The position numbers were made by a program, and so were the translations under genes. Shown in pieces: positions 17,843 through 26,476 of a stretch of 64,000 nucleotides of DNA. Every line of letters begins with the position of its first letter. Position 1 is the stretch's first letter. Below the pieces are notes generated by a model, which was given only the letters and a program-made list of their open reading frames with translations, had not been told where the DNA came from and searched no databases. This DNA is from Sulfurimonas hongkongensis (GTDB lineage Bacteria > Campylobacterota > Campylobacteria > Campylobacterales > Sulfurimonadaceae): contig NZ_AUPZ01000013.1 of NCBI RefSeq assembly GCF_000445475.1, positions 186,001 through 250,000 of the forward strand. Direction: 5' to 3'.

Positions 17843-18798
17843 GATTTTTTATCTTTGGGTAAGTAGTAAGCTGAGGCTTCTTTGACTTGCGTAAACATAA
17901 AGTCTAATGCTTTATGCTCTACAAAATTTTGTAAACATTGTGAGCGAAACTCTTTTTCACTCATCTTCTCTTTAGCACAGATAAATGCCCATGGTAAAAC
18001 AAGAGCATCTTTTATAAGATCAGCCACATCAAAGACTAAGGCACCTCTTCTAGTTTTACCATGCATCACTGCAAAACCGTGAGGAATTCCTAAAACCCAA
18101 AGAGTAGTCGCAGCTAAACCATATGCTAAATAATTTCCGTGGTTTAAAAAATCATTGGCTAAGTCAGCACTCTTGTGTTCTCTAGTAAAACCTGATAAGT
18201 TTGTCTTTTGAGCTGCATATTTGTAGAGTCTTTTAGTAAAATCTGCTTCAAGTTGAAGAAGCTTTCCAACATTATACGCATTGGCAATACTTGTTGAAAT
18301 GCTAGAAAACATACGCTCTAACTCAGGATCTTTTGCATCAAAACCTTCTAACTTTAGCTCACGATCTTTAGTCCAAACTTTTTGTATAAACTCGATTCTT
18401 GCTATTTGAAACCTTTTAGCAGTTTCAAGTCGCTTGGCATCATCAAACCAAAACTGCATCCAGCCTTGTATGTACTCTGTTGGTCTATACTCACTCTGTG
18501 GAGTAAACCACTCTATCTCATTTGCCATAAACAAAGGTGTTGCCCCACCTCCACAAAAACCTACAAGAACTCCAGCTTGTGCTAACATTCTCATAGCAGC
18601 TTGCGTTATCGAAGTTCCAGTTCCTAGAAGTAAACAAGTAGTGTTAGCAATAGGAATATTCCAGTACTGATACTCTTTTTTAACTTCACTAAGATAAAGA
18701 ACTCTTCCATCTTTTTGCATTACACGGCAATACTCAAGATAGTATATATTTGCTCTTTTTGAGTGTAAGATAGCTTTTAAGTCTGTTAAGTTTTCCAA
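17839..18798 (-). CDS. cas1: CRISPR adaptation integrase Cas1 (type I-F)
   Basis: Integrates new spacers at the leader end together with Cas2/3. At 319 aa it fits the I-F subtype (about 325 aa). The likely metal ligands are visible: Glu in LLQLEADFTK, His in AVMHGKTRRG, and Asp in LVFDVADL. The start is TTG at 18798, supported by AGGAG six bases upstream; no in-frame ATG lies nearby. It is the first gene of the operon, preceded by an AT-rich promoter region. Confidence 0.95.
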   Translation of the reverse strand: MENLTDLKAILHSKRANIYYLEYCRVMQKDGRVLYLSEVKKEYQYWNIPIANTTCLLLGTGTSITQAAMRMLAQAGVLVGFCGGGATPLFMANEIEWFTPQSEYRPTEYIQGWMQFWFDDAKRLETAKRFQIARIEFIQKVWTKDRELKLEGFDAKDPELERMFSSISTSIANAYNVGKLLQLEADFTKRLYKYAAQKTNLSGFTREHKSADLANDFLNHGNYLAYGLAATTLWVLGIPHGFAVMHGKTRRGALVFDVADLIKDALVLPWAFICAKEKMSEKEFRSQCLQNFVEHKALDFMFTQVKEASAYYLPKDKKS

Positions 18799-18836
18799 TT
18801 TTAACTCCTAAAATATAAGCAACATTTCTACTTTAA

Positions 18837-18860
18837 GCATATGTATAATATATAATTGAA
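18837..18860 (-). promoter_or_regulatory. Probable cas operon promoter region
   Basis: On the minus strand a run of TATA-like hexamers (TATATT, TATTAT) lies 40-60 bases upstream of the cas1 TTG. It is the only promoter-like sequence between the REP-like repeats and cas1. The precise -10 box cannot be chosen by eye. Confidence 0.35.
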
Positions 18861-18880
18861 CCCTCTGGCTAATCTATAGA

Positions 18881-18993
18881 CTAGATTCCGTGTCAAGCAC
18901 GGAATGACGGGACACGCGTCATCATGAACTCTACAGGACACTCGTCATTCTAAACAAGCAAACCGTCATCCTGAACTTGATTCAGGATCTAGC
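18881..18993. repeat. Inverted pair of REP-like hairpin elements
   Basis: The left element reads CTAGAT then stem ATTCCGTG (18885-18892), loop TCAAG, stem CACGGAAT (18898-18905) and ATGACGG. The right element is the same design inverted: stem ATCCTGAA (18968-18975), loop CTTGA, stem TTCAGGAT (18981-18988). In the same orientation both share CTAGAT, loop TCAAG and ATGACGG, while the stems differ with pairing kept. Between them GGACAC-CGTCAT occurs twice in imperfect form. This fits a REP/MITE-type dispersed repeat at the border between the cas operon and mnmA. Confidence 0.65.
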
Positions 18994-19032
18994 TTAATAA
19001 TTATTCAAAGCATTCCATTTAAAAATTTACTT

Positions 19033-20058
19033 CTAAACCCCACAAATCCATCCACCACCAATAAGCTTATCATCATCATAAAAAACGGCGGCTTGACCTA
19101 TAGCTACTCCAAAAACGCTCTCTTTTAAAGTTATAGATGCTCTATCTTGCTCTATCTTTACATGACACGCGACTGCTTTTGTTCTGTATCTTAGCTTCAC
19201 GCTTGTATCAAACTCTTGCTTGTCATTAAACATATTTAGATTGTTTATGGTTAAACTATTGCATGCTAGTTCTTCTTTTTTTCCAACTGTGATTTGGTTT
19301 TTAGTGGCATCTATGCTTAAGACATAGTGAGGTTCATGTGCGCCTAAAACTGTAAAGCCTTTTCTTTTTCCTATGGTGTAGTGCATATAGCCCTTATGCT
19401 CGCCAACTACATTTCCATCTCTATCCAAGACTTCTCCAACATTGTCTACTTGTACGTAATCTTTTAGCAAGTCAGTATAAGTAGTCTCAACAAAACAAAT
19501 CTCACTTGATTCACCTTGAGATGCAAAAGATTCTAGTCCTTTTATGGAAGCTGCAAACTCTTTTATATCACTCTTTTTACGCTCTCCTAGAGGAAATATC
19601 AACCTTGGTAAAATCTCTTTTTTTACATAAAACAGAAAGTAGCTCTGATCTTTTGTATCATCATCAGCTTGGTAAAAGTATTCTCCATCAGTCTTGATGT
19701 AGTGCCCAGTAGCAACATAGCGAGCCCCTACTCTATCTGCAAACTTTACCATCTCTCCAAACTTTAGCCCTCTGTTGCACAATGCACACGGATTTGGAGT
19801 TTCACCTTTTGCGTAAGTATCTATAAAGGGCTGAAAAACCTTCTCATTAAAAGTATCTTGCAGGTCTAGGACATGAAGTTTCATACCAACAAATTTGGCA
19901 GCTTTTTTTGCACGCTCAAGGTGGATTTCATGATAGTTTGGCTTTGAGTGAAGCTTCATATAAAGTCCCTCAACTTCATAACCATCTCGCTTTAGTAAGA
20001 GAGCTGAGACCGTAGAGTCAACTCCCCCACTCATACCAACTAATACTTTTTTTTTCAT
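19033..20058 (-). CDS. mnmA: tRNA-specific 2-thiouridylase MnmA
   Basis: Adds the 2-thio group to U34 of Lys, Glu and Gln tRNAs. The PP-loop GMSGGVDS is at residues 8-15. The catalytic cysteines lie in NPCALC (Cys91 or Cys94) and SSEICFVE (Cys188). The length of 341 aa is normal. It overlaps the LOG-family gene upstream by four bases (ATGA). The cas operon ends its regulatory region just downstream, so the CRISPR locus sits beside, not inside, a housekeeping operon. Confidence 0.94.
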   Translation of the reverse strand: MKKKVLVGMSGGVDSTVSALLLKRDGYEVEGLYMKLHSKPNYHEIHLERAKKAAKFVGMKLHVLDLQDTFNEKVFQPFIDTYAKGETPNPCALCNRGLKFGEMVKFADRVGARYVATGHYIKTDGEYFYQADDDTKDQSYFLFYVKKEILPRLIFPLGERKKSDIKEFAASIKGLESFASQGESSEICFVETTYTDLLKDYVQVDNVGEVLDRDGNVVGEHKGYMHYTIGKRKGFTVLGAHEPHYVLSIDATKNQITVGKKEELACNSLTINNLNMFNDKQEFDTSVKLRYRTKAVACHVKIEQDRASITLKESVFGVAIGQAAVFYDDDKLIGGGWICGV

Positions 20059-20840
20059 TTCTTTTTCTTATTTAATTTTATTTTTTTAAGAGAACAGAAA
20101 TCACGCAGAGCTTTGTAGTATGAAGAGTCTTCAAGCCCAACTTCTTTAAGCATTTCCATCTGCTTTAAGAGTGATTGCTCTATCTCATTTTTAACAACCT
20201 TTAGGTCGTCTGTAAATGTTATAATCTCAAAATCTTCTCTATCAATCATTCCACTACCGACAAGTTTCTCTTCTATAAACTCCATCAGCGGCTGGAAAAA
20301 ATCAACCCCAACGACAAAGATTCTAACACCTGTTACTTTTCCAGTTTGTATAAGTGTGAGTGCCTCAAAAAGCTCATCAAGAGTCCCGTATCCTCCAGGA
20401 AAAATAACATAAGCCATAGAGTACTTTACAAGCATCACTTTTCTTGAGAAAAAGTAGTCAAAACTTAGTTCTGTCGTAGTATATGGATTTGCAACTTGTT
20501 CAAAAGGCAAATCGATATTTAAACCTATAGATTCTATCTCTTTATGCTTATAAGCGCCTCTATTTGCTGCTTCCATAATCCCAGGTCCGCCACCTGTTAT
20601 AATGTTAAAGCCTCTTGAGGCTAGCATAGATGCTAGCTTTTGTGTTTGTTTGTAATATTTATCATTCTTTTTTGTTCTAGCACTACCAAAGATTGTAACA
20701 GTTGGTCCTAGCTCACCTAACTCACCAAGCTCATTATAGCCTTTTACAAAGTCAGCCAATATTCTAAAAGCACTCCAAGTATTGGCTGATTTTATATCTT
20801 TTACATATTTTTTTGTTAATATTTTTTTTTCTGATTTCAA
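20055..20840 (-). CDS. LOG-family nucleotide 5'-monophosphate nucleosidase
   Basis: Rossmann-like Lysine decarboxylase/LOG family protein. The family motifs GGGPGIMEA (83-91) and PGGYGTLDE (148-156) are complete. Characterised relatives cut the N-glycosidic bond of nucleoside monophosphates (cytokinin-activating LOG, PpnN). They do not decarboxylate lysine despite old annotations. The natural substrate here is unknown. It sits between fliY (two bases upstream) and mnmA (four-base overlap). Confidence 0.8.
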   Translation of the reverse strand: MKSEKKILTKKYVKDIKSANTWSAFRILADFVKGYNELGELGELGPTVTIFGSARTKKNDKYYKQTQKLASMLASRGFNIITGGGPGIMEAANRGAYKHKEIESIGLNIDLPFEQVANPYTTTELSFDYFFSRKVMLVKYSMAYVIFPGGYGTLDELFEALTLIQTGKVTGVRIFVVGVDFFQPLMEFIEEKLVGSGMIDREDFEIITFTDDLKVVKNEIEQSLLKQMEMLKEVGLEDSSYYKALRDFCSLKKIKLNKKKK

Positions 20841-20841
20841 T

Positions 20842-21708
20842 TTACGCCTTCAACTTGTTCAATCTGTCTCTTTTTGAACCTATAGTTTTAATCTGAACTC
20901 CAAAGTTTCCATCTATGATTACAACTTCGCCTTGAGCTATTACATGGTTATCAACTAAAATATCTAGTGGATCATTTGCTAATTGATTAAGCTCTATAAC
21001 TGAGCCTATGTCCATATTTAAGACATCTTTGAGTAGCATCTTTTTCTTTCCAATCCTTACACGTACAGGAAGTTTAACATCCATTATCAAAGAAATATTG
21101 CTCATCTCTTCAGAAGTAAGTTTTACTCCAGAAGGGTTACAGTTTTGCATAGAAGTGTCTTCAGACTGACTTGAATCTACTTCTGGTTCATCTTTTTTCC
21201 CATCAAGAGAATTACGAAGTTTCTCATCTATTATAAACATAAACAAAGAATTTAAATCACCTATATTGAACTTATAAACATACATTTTGCTGTAATCTTC
21301 CAGAGTTATCTCACTATTGTCTGAGACAAATTCAATATCATCTATCTTAAATGAGAGTACTGGTATATCTTTTTGTGCTGAGAGAGTATTTGCAATGGCA
21401 CCAAAAATATTTGAGACTATCTCTTTTGAAGCATCTAGTTCATCATCGCCTACATCTTCTCTATCACTTGCATCTTCACCCATCATCATATCAGAGAGTG
21501 ATGCTGCTAAGTTTGGAGTAAGTGCTACCATTGCTTTAGCATCTATATCTCCGCTAACACTTAACTTTACAAGAACTATAGGAGGAATTATACTTGAGAT
21601 TATGCTTAAATCCTGTTGCTCTTTTATCTCTAAAGTTGGTGCTTGACCAATTAGAGCTTCTACTGTTCCAACAGTCTCGTCCTCAAATAGTTTCATAAAA
21701 TCATTCAT
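20842..21708 (-). CDS. fliY: Flagellar motor switch protein FliY
   Basis: C-ring protein of the flagellar switch. The C-terminal SpoA/FliN-like domain (about residues 205-288) contains KLPVRVRIGKKK and the conserved V-I-D-GNFG-QI pattern. The middle region resembles a CheC-like domain. In Campylobacterota FliY acts with FliM and FliN in the C-ring. It overlaps fliM by eight bases, directly after it. Confidence 0.85.
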   Translation of the reverse strand: MNDFMKLFEDETVGTVEALIGQAPTLEIKEQQDLSIISSIIPPIVLVKLSVSGDIDAKAMVALTPNLAASLSDMMMGEDASDREDVGDDELDASKEIVSNIFGAIANTLSAQKDIPVLSFKIDDIEFVSDNSEITLEDYSKMYVYKFNIGDLNSLFMFIIDEKLRNSLDGKKDEPEVDSSQSEDTSMQNCNPSGVKLTSEEMSNISLIMDVKLPVRVRIGKKKMLLKDVLNMDIGSVIELNQLANDPLDILVDNHVIAQGEVVIIDGNFGVQIKTIGSKRDRLNKLKA

Positions 21709-22804
21709 CTATTCTTTCCTCTTTTGTTTTTTCTTCATCATCTACTATATCTCTAACTCCAGAAATCTTCTCATGTCTTAAATTTTCAAAATTCTCTAGT
21801 GCACGTTTTACTGCATCTTTTTCTGTATCTATCATCTGTGTAATTTGAATCGATTTTCTAAATCTTCTAAGTCCTATCTCGCCTCTAAATCTATCTTTTC
21901 CATCGATGCTCACAGTTACAACATCATCAGCTGGACTTGAGAGCCTTACAACATCTCCAACTTGAAGATCTAAAACATCCCTCATAGTAAGTTCTGCATC
22001 CCCTAGATTTGCTTCTACATTTACTTTAGCACCACCTAAGAGAACTTGAAGCTCTGTATTTCTACTCTTTTTAGAGCTTGTCTCATTTAGCATCAAGTCA
22101 CGGCTTGCGAGTTTTGGCAAGACTGGTTCTAGTGCAATAACTGGATAACAGATATTCATCATTCCAGAGGAATGCCCAATGATTATCTCCATAACCACCA
22201 TCACAACTATCTCATTTTGAGCAACAATCTGGACAACATTTGGACTTGACTCTTTAGACTCAATGGCAGGAAAAACCTCCATAACAGGTCCCCATGCCTC
22301 TTTTAATGTGCTCATCATAACACGTAAAATCGTCTCAAAAAGGCTTAGTTCTATATCTGAGAACTCTCGATTTGCATCAAAAGGTTCACCTTTTCCACCA
22401 AGAAGTCGGTCAAGCATTGGAAAAGCGATAGATGGATTTATCTCTATAATACCGCTTCCCTCTAGTGGTTTTATTGAAAACACATTAAAACTAGTCGGAC
22501 TTGGCAAGGACATCAAAAACTCGCCATAAGTCATCTGATCAACTGAGTGAAGTTGAATCTCAACTATAGAACGCATGATGGAAGAGATTTGAGATGCTAG
22601 TGAGCGAGCCATTTTATCATGTACACCACGAAATGCACGAAGCTGCTCTTTTGAGACTCTATTTGGTCTCTTAAAATCATAGAGTGTTACTTGTTGGTTT
22701 TGTACAAAAGAGCTACTTTCTGAGTCTTCTAAGACATCATCACCTTCATCATCAACGACATCTAGTAGTGCATCTATCTCTTCTTGTGAAAGTATATCTG
22801 CCAT
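21701..22804 (-). CDS. fliM: Flagellar motor switch protein FliM
   Basis: C-ring subunit that binds phospho-CheY and sets rotation direction. The N-terminus MADILSQEEIDALL is the conserved CheY-binding peptide. The CheC-like middle domain contains GYPV-like INICYPVIALEPVL, and a C-terminal SpoA domain follows (residues about 250-330). An acidic, KEE-rich tail ends the protein. It lies between fliA and fliY with a 1-bp gap and an overlap. Confidence 0.95.
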   Translation of the reverse strand: MADILSQEEIDALLDVVDDEGDDVLEDSESSSFVQNQQVTLYDFKRPNRVSKEQLRAFRGVHDKMARSLASQISSIMRSIVEIQLHSVDQMTYGEFLMSLPSPTSFNVFSIKPLEGSGIIEINPSIAFPMLDRLLGGKGEPFDANREFSDIELSLFETILRVMMSTLKEAWGPVMEVFPAIESKESSPNVVQIVAQNEIVVMVVMEIIIGHSSGMMNICYPVIALEPVLPKLASRDLMLNETSSKKSRNTELQVLLGGAKVNVEANLGDAELTMRDVLDLQVGDVVRLSSPADDVVTVSIDGKDRFRGEIGLRRFRKSIQITQMIDTEKDAVKRALENFENLRHEKISGVRDIVDDEEKTKEERIDE

Positions 22805-22805
22805 T

Positions 22806-23489
22806 TTACGCCCCTACACTCTCTTTGATTTTATGGATAACAGACTTATGAATCTGAGATATTCTAGACTCAGTAATATTTAAAATCTCACTTATCTCTT
22901 TTAGGGTAAGCTCCTCAAAATAGTAAAGCTGTATTATCATCTGTTCTCGCTCATTATAACCAGACAAAACACTCTTTATCATCTCTATAAGTTCTTCTTT
23001 TTCTATGAGAGCCAGAGCTGCTCCCTCATCTCCAACATTTAGTTGGTCATGCAGAGGCATAACTGTGTATATAGTAGATGCTATTCTCGCCTCATGAATT
23101 TTCTCCACCGTCTCTCCTAGCATCTCTGAGAGCTCTTCATCTGTTGGCTCTTCTTCATTTGTTAGTCTATGCTCTTCTATGGCATAGTCTATCGCTTTTA
23201 CAAGTTTTCTGCTAGCGCGGGACAAAACATCTAAGCTTCTTAAGTAATCAAGCATAGAACCATAAACTCTCTTTTTTGCATATCCCCAAAAAGAGTCATT
23301 TAAACTCTCATCATATCTTCTTGCTAGTTTTATCAACTCTTCAGTTGCTATAGCAAAGAGATCCATATAGTCAATAGAGCTTGGTAGTCTCTCTTTGAGT
23401 CTAAAAGCCATAGCTTTTACAGCAGGTAAGTACTGTATGGCTAGCTCATCTTCTTTATGCTTGATATCTTGTGTATAGGCGGAGATCAT
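22806..23489 (-). CDS. fliA: Flagellar sigma factor FliA (sigma-28)
   Basis: Directs RNA polymerase to late flagellar promoters. Sigma region 2 is seen in DYMDLFAIATEELIKLARRYD, and region 4 in EELTLKEISEILNITESRISQIHK, a helix-turn-helix. The length (227 aa) fits FliA. It lies in the flhF-flhG-small membrane protein-fliA-fliM-fliY cluster; it overlaps the upstream small gene by four bases. The cluster links the sigma factor to its assembly checkpoint. Confidence 0.94.
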   Translation of the reverse strand: MISAYTQDIKHKEDELAIQYLPAVKAMAFRLKERLPSSIDYMDLFAIATEELIKLARRYDESLNDSFWGYAKKRVYGSMLDYLRSLDVLSRASRKLVKAIDYAIEEHRLTNEEEPTDEELSEMLGETVEKIHEARIASTIYTVMPLHDQLNVGDEGAALALIEKEELIEMIKSVLSGYNEREQMIIQLYYFEELTLKEISEILNITESRISQIHKSVIHKIKESVGA

Positions 23490-23821
23490 GTCTTTTGTCC
23501 TGGCAAATCTTGTGAGTTTATCTTCATAGCTGCATCTGTTATTTTATATACAGAGTCTATAAGTTTTTCTCTCTTGTTTATCTCAGCCACAAAAAAATCT
23601 AACTCTTTCTCATGTGTCTCTTTAGGAAAAAAGTAAGATTTTGCAGTGAGTGTTTTAAAGTACAGAGCTATTATAACATGAGAAAAAAGATAGAAAAATA
23701 TTGTGATGAAAAATGTATATAAAAGAAGCCCCTCTGCATCAAAAGATTTTAATATTCCAAAGATTATTCCTACAAAAAAGCCTTGAACTGTAAAAAAATA
23801 TACAAAATTTTCACCTAGCAT
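23486..23821 (-). CDS. Small two-helix membrane protein of the flagellar cluster
   Basis: 111 aa with two hydrophobic segments (about residues 9-27 and 33-55) and a charged cytoplasmic-type tail (EKELDFFVAEINKREKL). A small hypothetical gene occupies the same slot between ylxH/flhG and fliA in H. pylori (HP1033), so the position is conserved and a flagellar or polar role is possible. No domain is recognised. It overlaps fliA and follows flhG by 21 bases. Confidence 0.6.
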   Translation of the reverse strand: MLGENFVYFFTVQGFFVGIIFGILKSFDAEGLLLYTFFITIFFYLFSHVIIALYFKTLTAKSYFFPKETHEKELDFFVAEINKREKLIDSVYKITDAAMKINSQDLPGQKT

Positions 23822-23842
23822 CTATATACCCCAAAAAATAGA

Positions 23843-24718
23843 CTAAAAATGTTGTATTAAGCGTTTTAATAAGCCACTCAACCCACTTTCATTAGGACTT
23901 ACCAGCATATTTCGTTCCAATCTAGCAGCTATCTTACTTGCAATTGCTGTTATATCAGTATGCGGCTGAGAGTTTGGATGGACTGCACTAAATAGCTCTC
24001 TTTTTTTGATAGATGAACTTACTTTTATATCGCTATTTATCTTTCCTAAGTACTGCAAATCCAGTTCTCCACCTATATTTGCTTTTGCAACTTTTTTGAT
24101 TTTCTCAAACACACCCTCTGCTTCTTTTTCGCCTTTTACTTGATTCATTATCAAGCCTATATCGTTTCTTAAAAGTGCTACTGTTTTTATAGTTGCATAA
24201 GCATCGGTTATAGCTGCTGGATCTGGAACAGTTACAACTATTACATCATCCGCAGCATTTAAAAACATCTGAATATGATCACCAATTCCTGCACCAGTGT
24301 CTATTATCATGACATCAAGTTTATCAAGAACCTGAGCCTCTTGCATAAACCTCTCAAAAAGTGCTGCATCTGAGTATTTTAGTATCTCATCTCCACTCTC
24401 TCCAGGGATTAGTATCAAGTTTCTTGTTATGGGTATGAGGATATCACTTACACTTGCTTCACCTTTTAACACATGCAAGATGTTTTTTTTGATCTTTACA
24501 TTAAACATAACATCAAGGTTAGCTAAGCCAATATCTGCATCAAATATTCCAACATTGAGTCCACTTTGGGACAAAACATAGGCTAAGTTAGAGCTTATCG
24601 TACTCTTCCCAACTCCACCTTTTCCACTCGTAATAGCGATAAATCTCGTCTTTTTAGACTTTTTAGCTGAGTTAGTTGCTACTAGTTCTTGTAGCTTTTG
24701 AGCTTGATTGCCCATCAT
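23843..24718 (-). CDS. flhG: Flagellar number regulator FlhG (YlxH, MinD/ParA-like ATPase)
   Basis: MinD-family ATPase that limits the number of polar flagella by acting on FlhF. The deviant Walker A motif SGKGGVGKST is at residues 31-40, and the switch II stretch VMIIDTGAG appears about 100 residues later. A C-terminal amphipathic segment (SGLSGLLKRLIQHF) may bind the membrane. It overlaps flhF by four bases, as in most polar flagellates. MinD itself is excluded by the FlhF neighbour. Confidence 0.93.
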   Translation of the reverse strand: MMGNQAQKLQELVATNSAKKSKKTRFIAITSGKGGVGKSTISSNLAYVLSQSGLNVGIFDADIGLANLDVMFNVKIKKNILHVLKGEASVSDILIPITRNLILIPGESGDEILKYSDAALFERFMQEAQVLDKLDVMIIDTGAGIGDHIQMFLNAADDVIVVTVPDPAAITDAYATIKTVALLRNDIGLIMNQVKGEKEAEGVFEKIKKVAKANIGGELDLQYLGKINSDIKVSSSIKKRELFSAVHPNSQPHTDITAIASKIAARLERNMLVSPNESGLSGLLKRLIQHF

Positions 24719-25989
24719 GCTTTACTCCTGTTAAAACCGTTTAAGAGACACTCGACTAAAAAGTCACTACTAGCACAAACTAAATCTTCTGGAACTTCTT
24801 GTCCAACTGAGAAATAGCTAATAGGGCTCTTTGTCTCATAAGCAAGTGAGAAAATATTACCAAATCCTCTAGTCTCATCAAGTTTTGTAAACATCACTGT
24901 ATCTATATTTAAGCTAGAGAAATTTTCATAAGTAACTTTAAGGTCATCATACTTGATGGAACTTGGCATCACAAGAACCACATCTATGCTATATTCTGTA
25001 TCGTTGGCTTCAAGACACTCATAAATCTTAGAGATTTTGCCTTTATCATAAGGACTAGAGCCCATCGTATCTATAAGAATATAGTCACAATACCTTAGGG
25101 AGTTTAAGGCAGTTGAAAACTCTGGAGGATCAACTACAGTCTCAATGCCTAGCTTCATCATTCTTGCATACTGCATCAACTGCTCAACCGCACCGATACG
25201 GTAAGTATCTAAAACAACTAACCCCACTTTATATTTTTTTTGCATCAAGTAAGAGTAACGAGCCGCTAGTTTTGCTATAGAAGTTGTTTTTCCAGCTCCT
25301 GTTGGACCTACTAGCATAATGACTTTTTTTGTACCTACAGTTGGAAGAGATTCACGCCTAATTGGTATCATTTTTCTTAGTAAAGTTTGGAAGTATCTCT
25401 TTACCGTCGAGGAGTTCTCTTTCATCTTTGATGGCATATGTTCTAGCGTCATCTGCATGATGGCATCTAGATGGTCTCTATCCATTCCACTTTGAGATGC
25501 GAGTCTATATATCTCGGCAAACTCTGGAGGGATTTGGCTTTGCAGAGTTGGTGCTTTTTCATCCCAAAACATATTTTGAATAAGCTTTACTTTATCGCCT
25601 AGTTTATTTATCTCGCTCTTTATCTCTTTTAACTCTTTTGGCTCATAAGAGTTTGGCGATATTTTTTGAGGCGAATACTCATACAGAGGATCTCGCACAT
25701 TTGCAATTTCAGATATCTGAGCTGCTGCACTTGAGATATCATAAAGAACATCTTGACTCTCTTCTTTTATAGGTCTTTGCTGATTTAGAGGTTTAGTCGG
25801 TTTTTTAGGATAAGTGGGATGTATATCATCTTCCTCAATACCTATTACTATCTCATAAAGAGGCTCTCTACCTAGTGCCTTTTTCTGTATTTCACGCGTC
25901 TCTATTAGCATTCCATCATTGCCAATCTCTAACTTTGCTTTTTTTAGAGCCTCTGATGGAGAGCGACCTGTAAATGTAAGTATTTTCAT
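24715..25989 (-). CDS. flhF: Flagellar biosynthesis GTPase FlhF
   Basis: SRP-type GTPase that sets the place and number of polar flagella. The G1 loop GPTGAGKT is at about residues 228-235 counted from the chosen start, with DTYRIGA and DTMG downstream; the N-terminal B domain begins KILTFTGRSPSEAL. The start at 25989 is chosen because its ATG overlaps the folK stop as ATGA; an in-frame ATG 48 bases upstream would lie deep inside folK. Length 424 aa is typical. Confidence 0.94.
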   Translation of the reverse strand: MKILTFTGRSPSEALKKAKLEIGNDGMLIETREIQKKALGREPLYEIVIGIEEDDIHPTYPKKPTKPLNQQRPIKEESQDVLYDISSAAAQISEIANVRDPLYEYSPQKISPNSYEPKELKEIKSEINKLGDKVKLIQNMFWDEKAPTLQSQIPPEFAEIYRLASQSGMDRDHLDAIMQMTLEHMPSKMKENSSTVKRYFQTLLRKMIPIRRESLPTVGTKKVIMLVGPTGAGKTTSIAKLAARYSYLMQKKYKVGLVVLDTYRIGAVEQLMQYARMMKLGIETVVDPPEFSTALNSLRYCDYILIDTMGSSPYDKGKISKIYECLEANDTEYSIDVVLVMPSSIKYDDLKVTYENFSSLNIDTVMFTKLDETRGFGNIFSLAYETKSPISYFSVGQEVPEDLVCASSDFLVECLLNGFNRSKA

Positions 25990-26474
25990 CTTTTTATGTC
26001 CATAAGTGGAATAGTTACACTCTCTCGCTTGGACCAACTCTCATGTGGAATAGTGAGCCTTGGAGTTTTTATGACCCTATTTTCAAAAAAGATAATATCC
26101 AAATCTAATGTCCTTGGAGCGTTTGCAAAACTTCGTTTGCGTGCAAATTTTTTCTCTACTCTATGTAAGTACTCTAAAAAAGCCAAAGGCTGCATACTTA
26201 CTTTAAGTACAATTATTGAGTTTAAAAAATCATCTTGAGCCACAAAACCAAAGGGAGGATTTTTCAAAATCAATGAAGTTTCTAAGAGTTCTACTCTTTT
26301 ATCTCTTTTTAAAAACATATAGAGATGCTCAAAGCGGCGCTTTACATCCCCAACATTTCCACCAATACCTACAGTCACTCTATATCTATGAGAAGATTTC
26401 TCTCTTAGCTTCACGCCAAAACGCAAGCCCTTAAAAGTGATTAGACTCTCATTTAGCTTACGCTTTATATACAT
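25986..26474 (-). CDS. folK: 7,8-dihydro-6-hydroxymethylpterin pyrophosphokinase FolK
   Basis: Transfers pyrophosphate from ATP to hydroxymethyl-dihydropterin in folate synthesis. The signature RTLDLDIIFFEN with conserved Asp pair, and IPHESWSKRE, are present. FolB, the preceding pathway enzyme, is encoded at 48168-48497. It shares operon position with aroQ and flhF, as in H. pylori, where folK lies in the same flagellar block. It may start at the ATG at 26474. Confidence 0.9.
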   Translation of the reverse strand: MYIKRKLNESLITFKGLRFGVKLREKSSHRYRVTVGIGGNVGDVKRRFEHLYMFLKRDKRVELLETSLILKNPPFGFVAQDDFLNSIIVLKVSMQPLAFLEYLHRVEKKFARKRSFANAPRTLDLDIIFFENRVIKTPRLTIPHESWSKRESVTIPLMDIKR

Positions 26475-26476
26475 TT

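Noticed and set aside
8157-18798. A new CRISPR subtype or a Tn7-like CRISPR transposon
   Set aside because: Gene order, Cas2/3 fusion and repeat are those of canonical I-F; no tnsA, tnsB, tnsC or tniQ gene is present, and cas1 and cas3 are intact, unlike in I-F3 transposons.
20055-20840. Lysine decarboxylase
   Set aside because: The PGGYGTLDE motif belongs to LOG nucleosidases; the old lysine decarboxylase label is a known misannotation.
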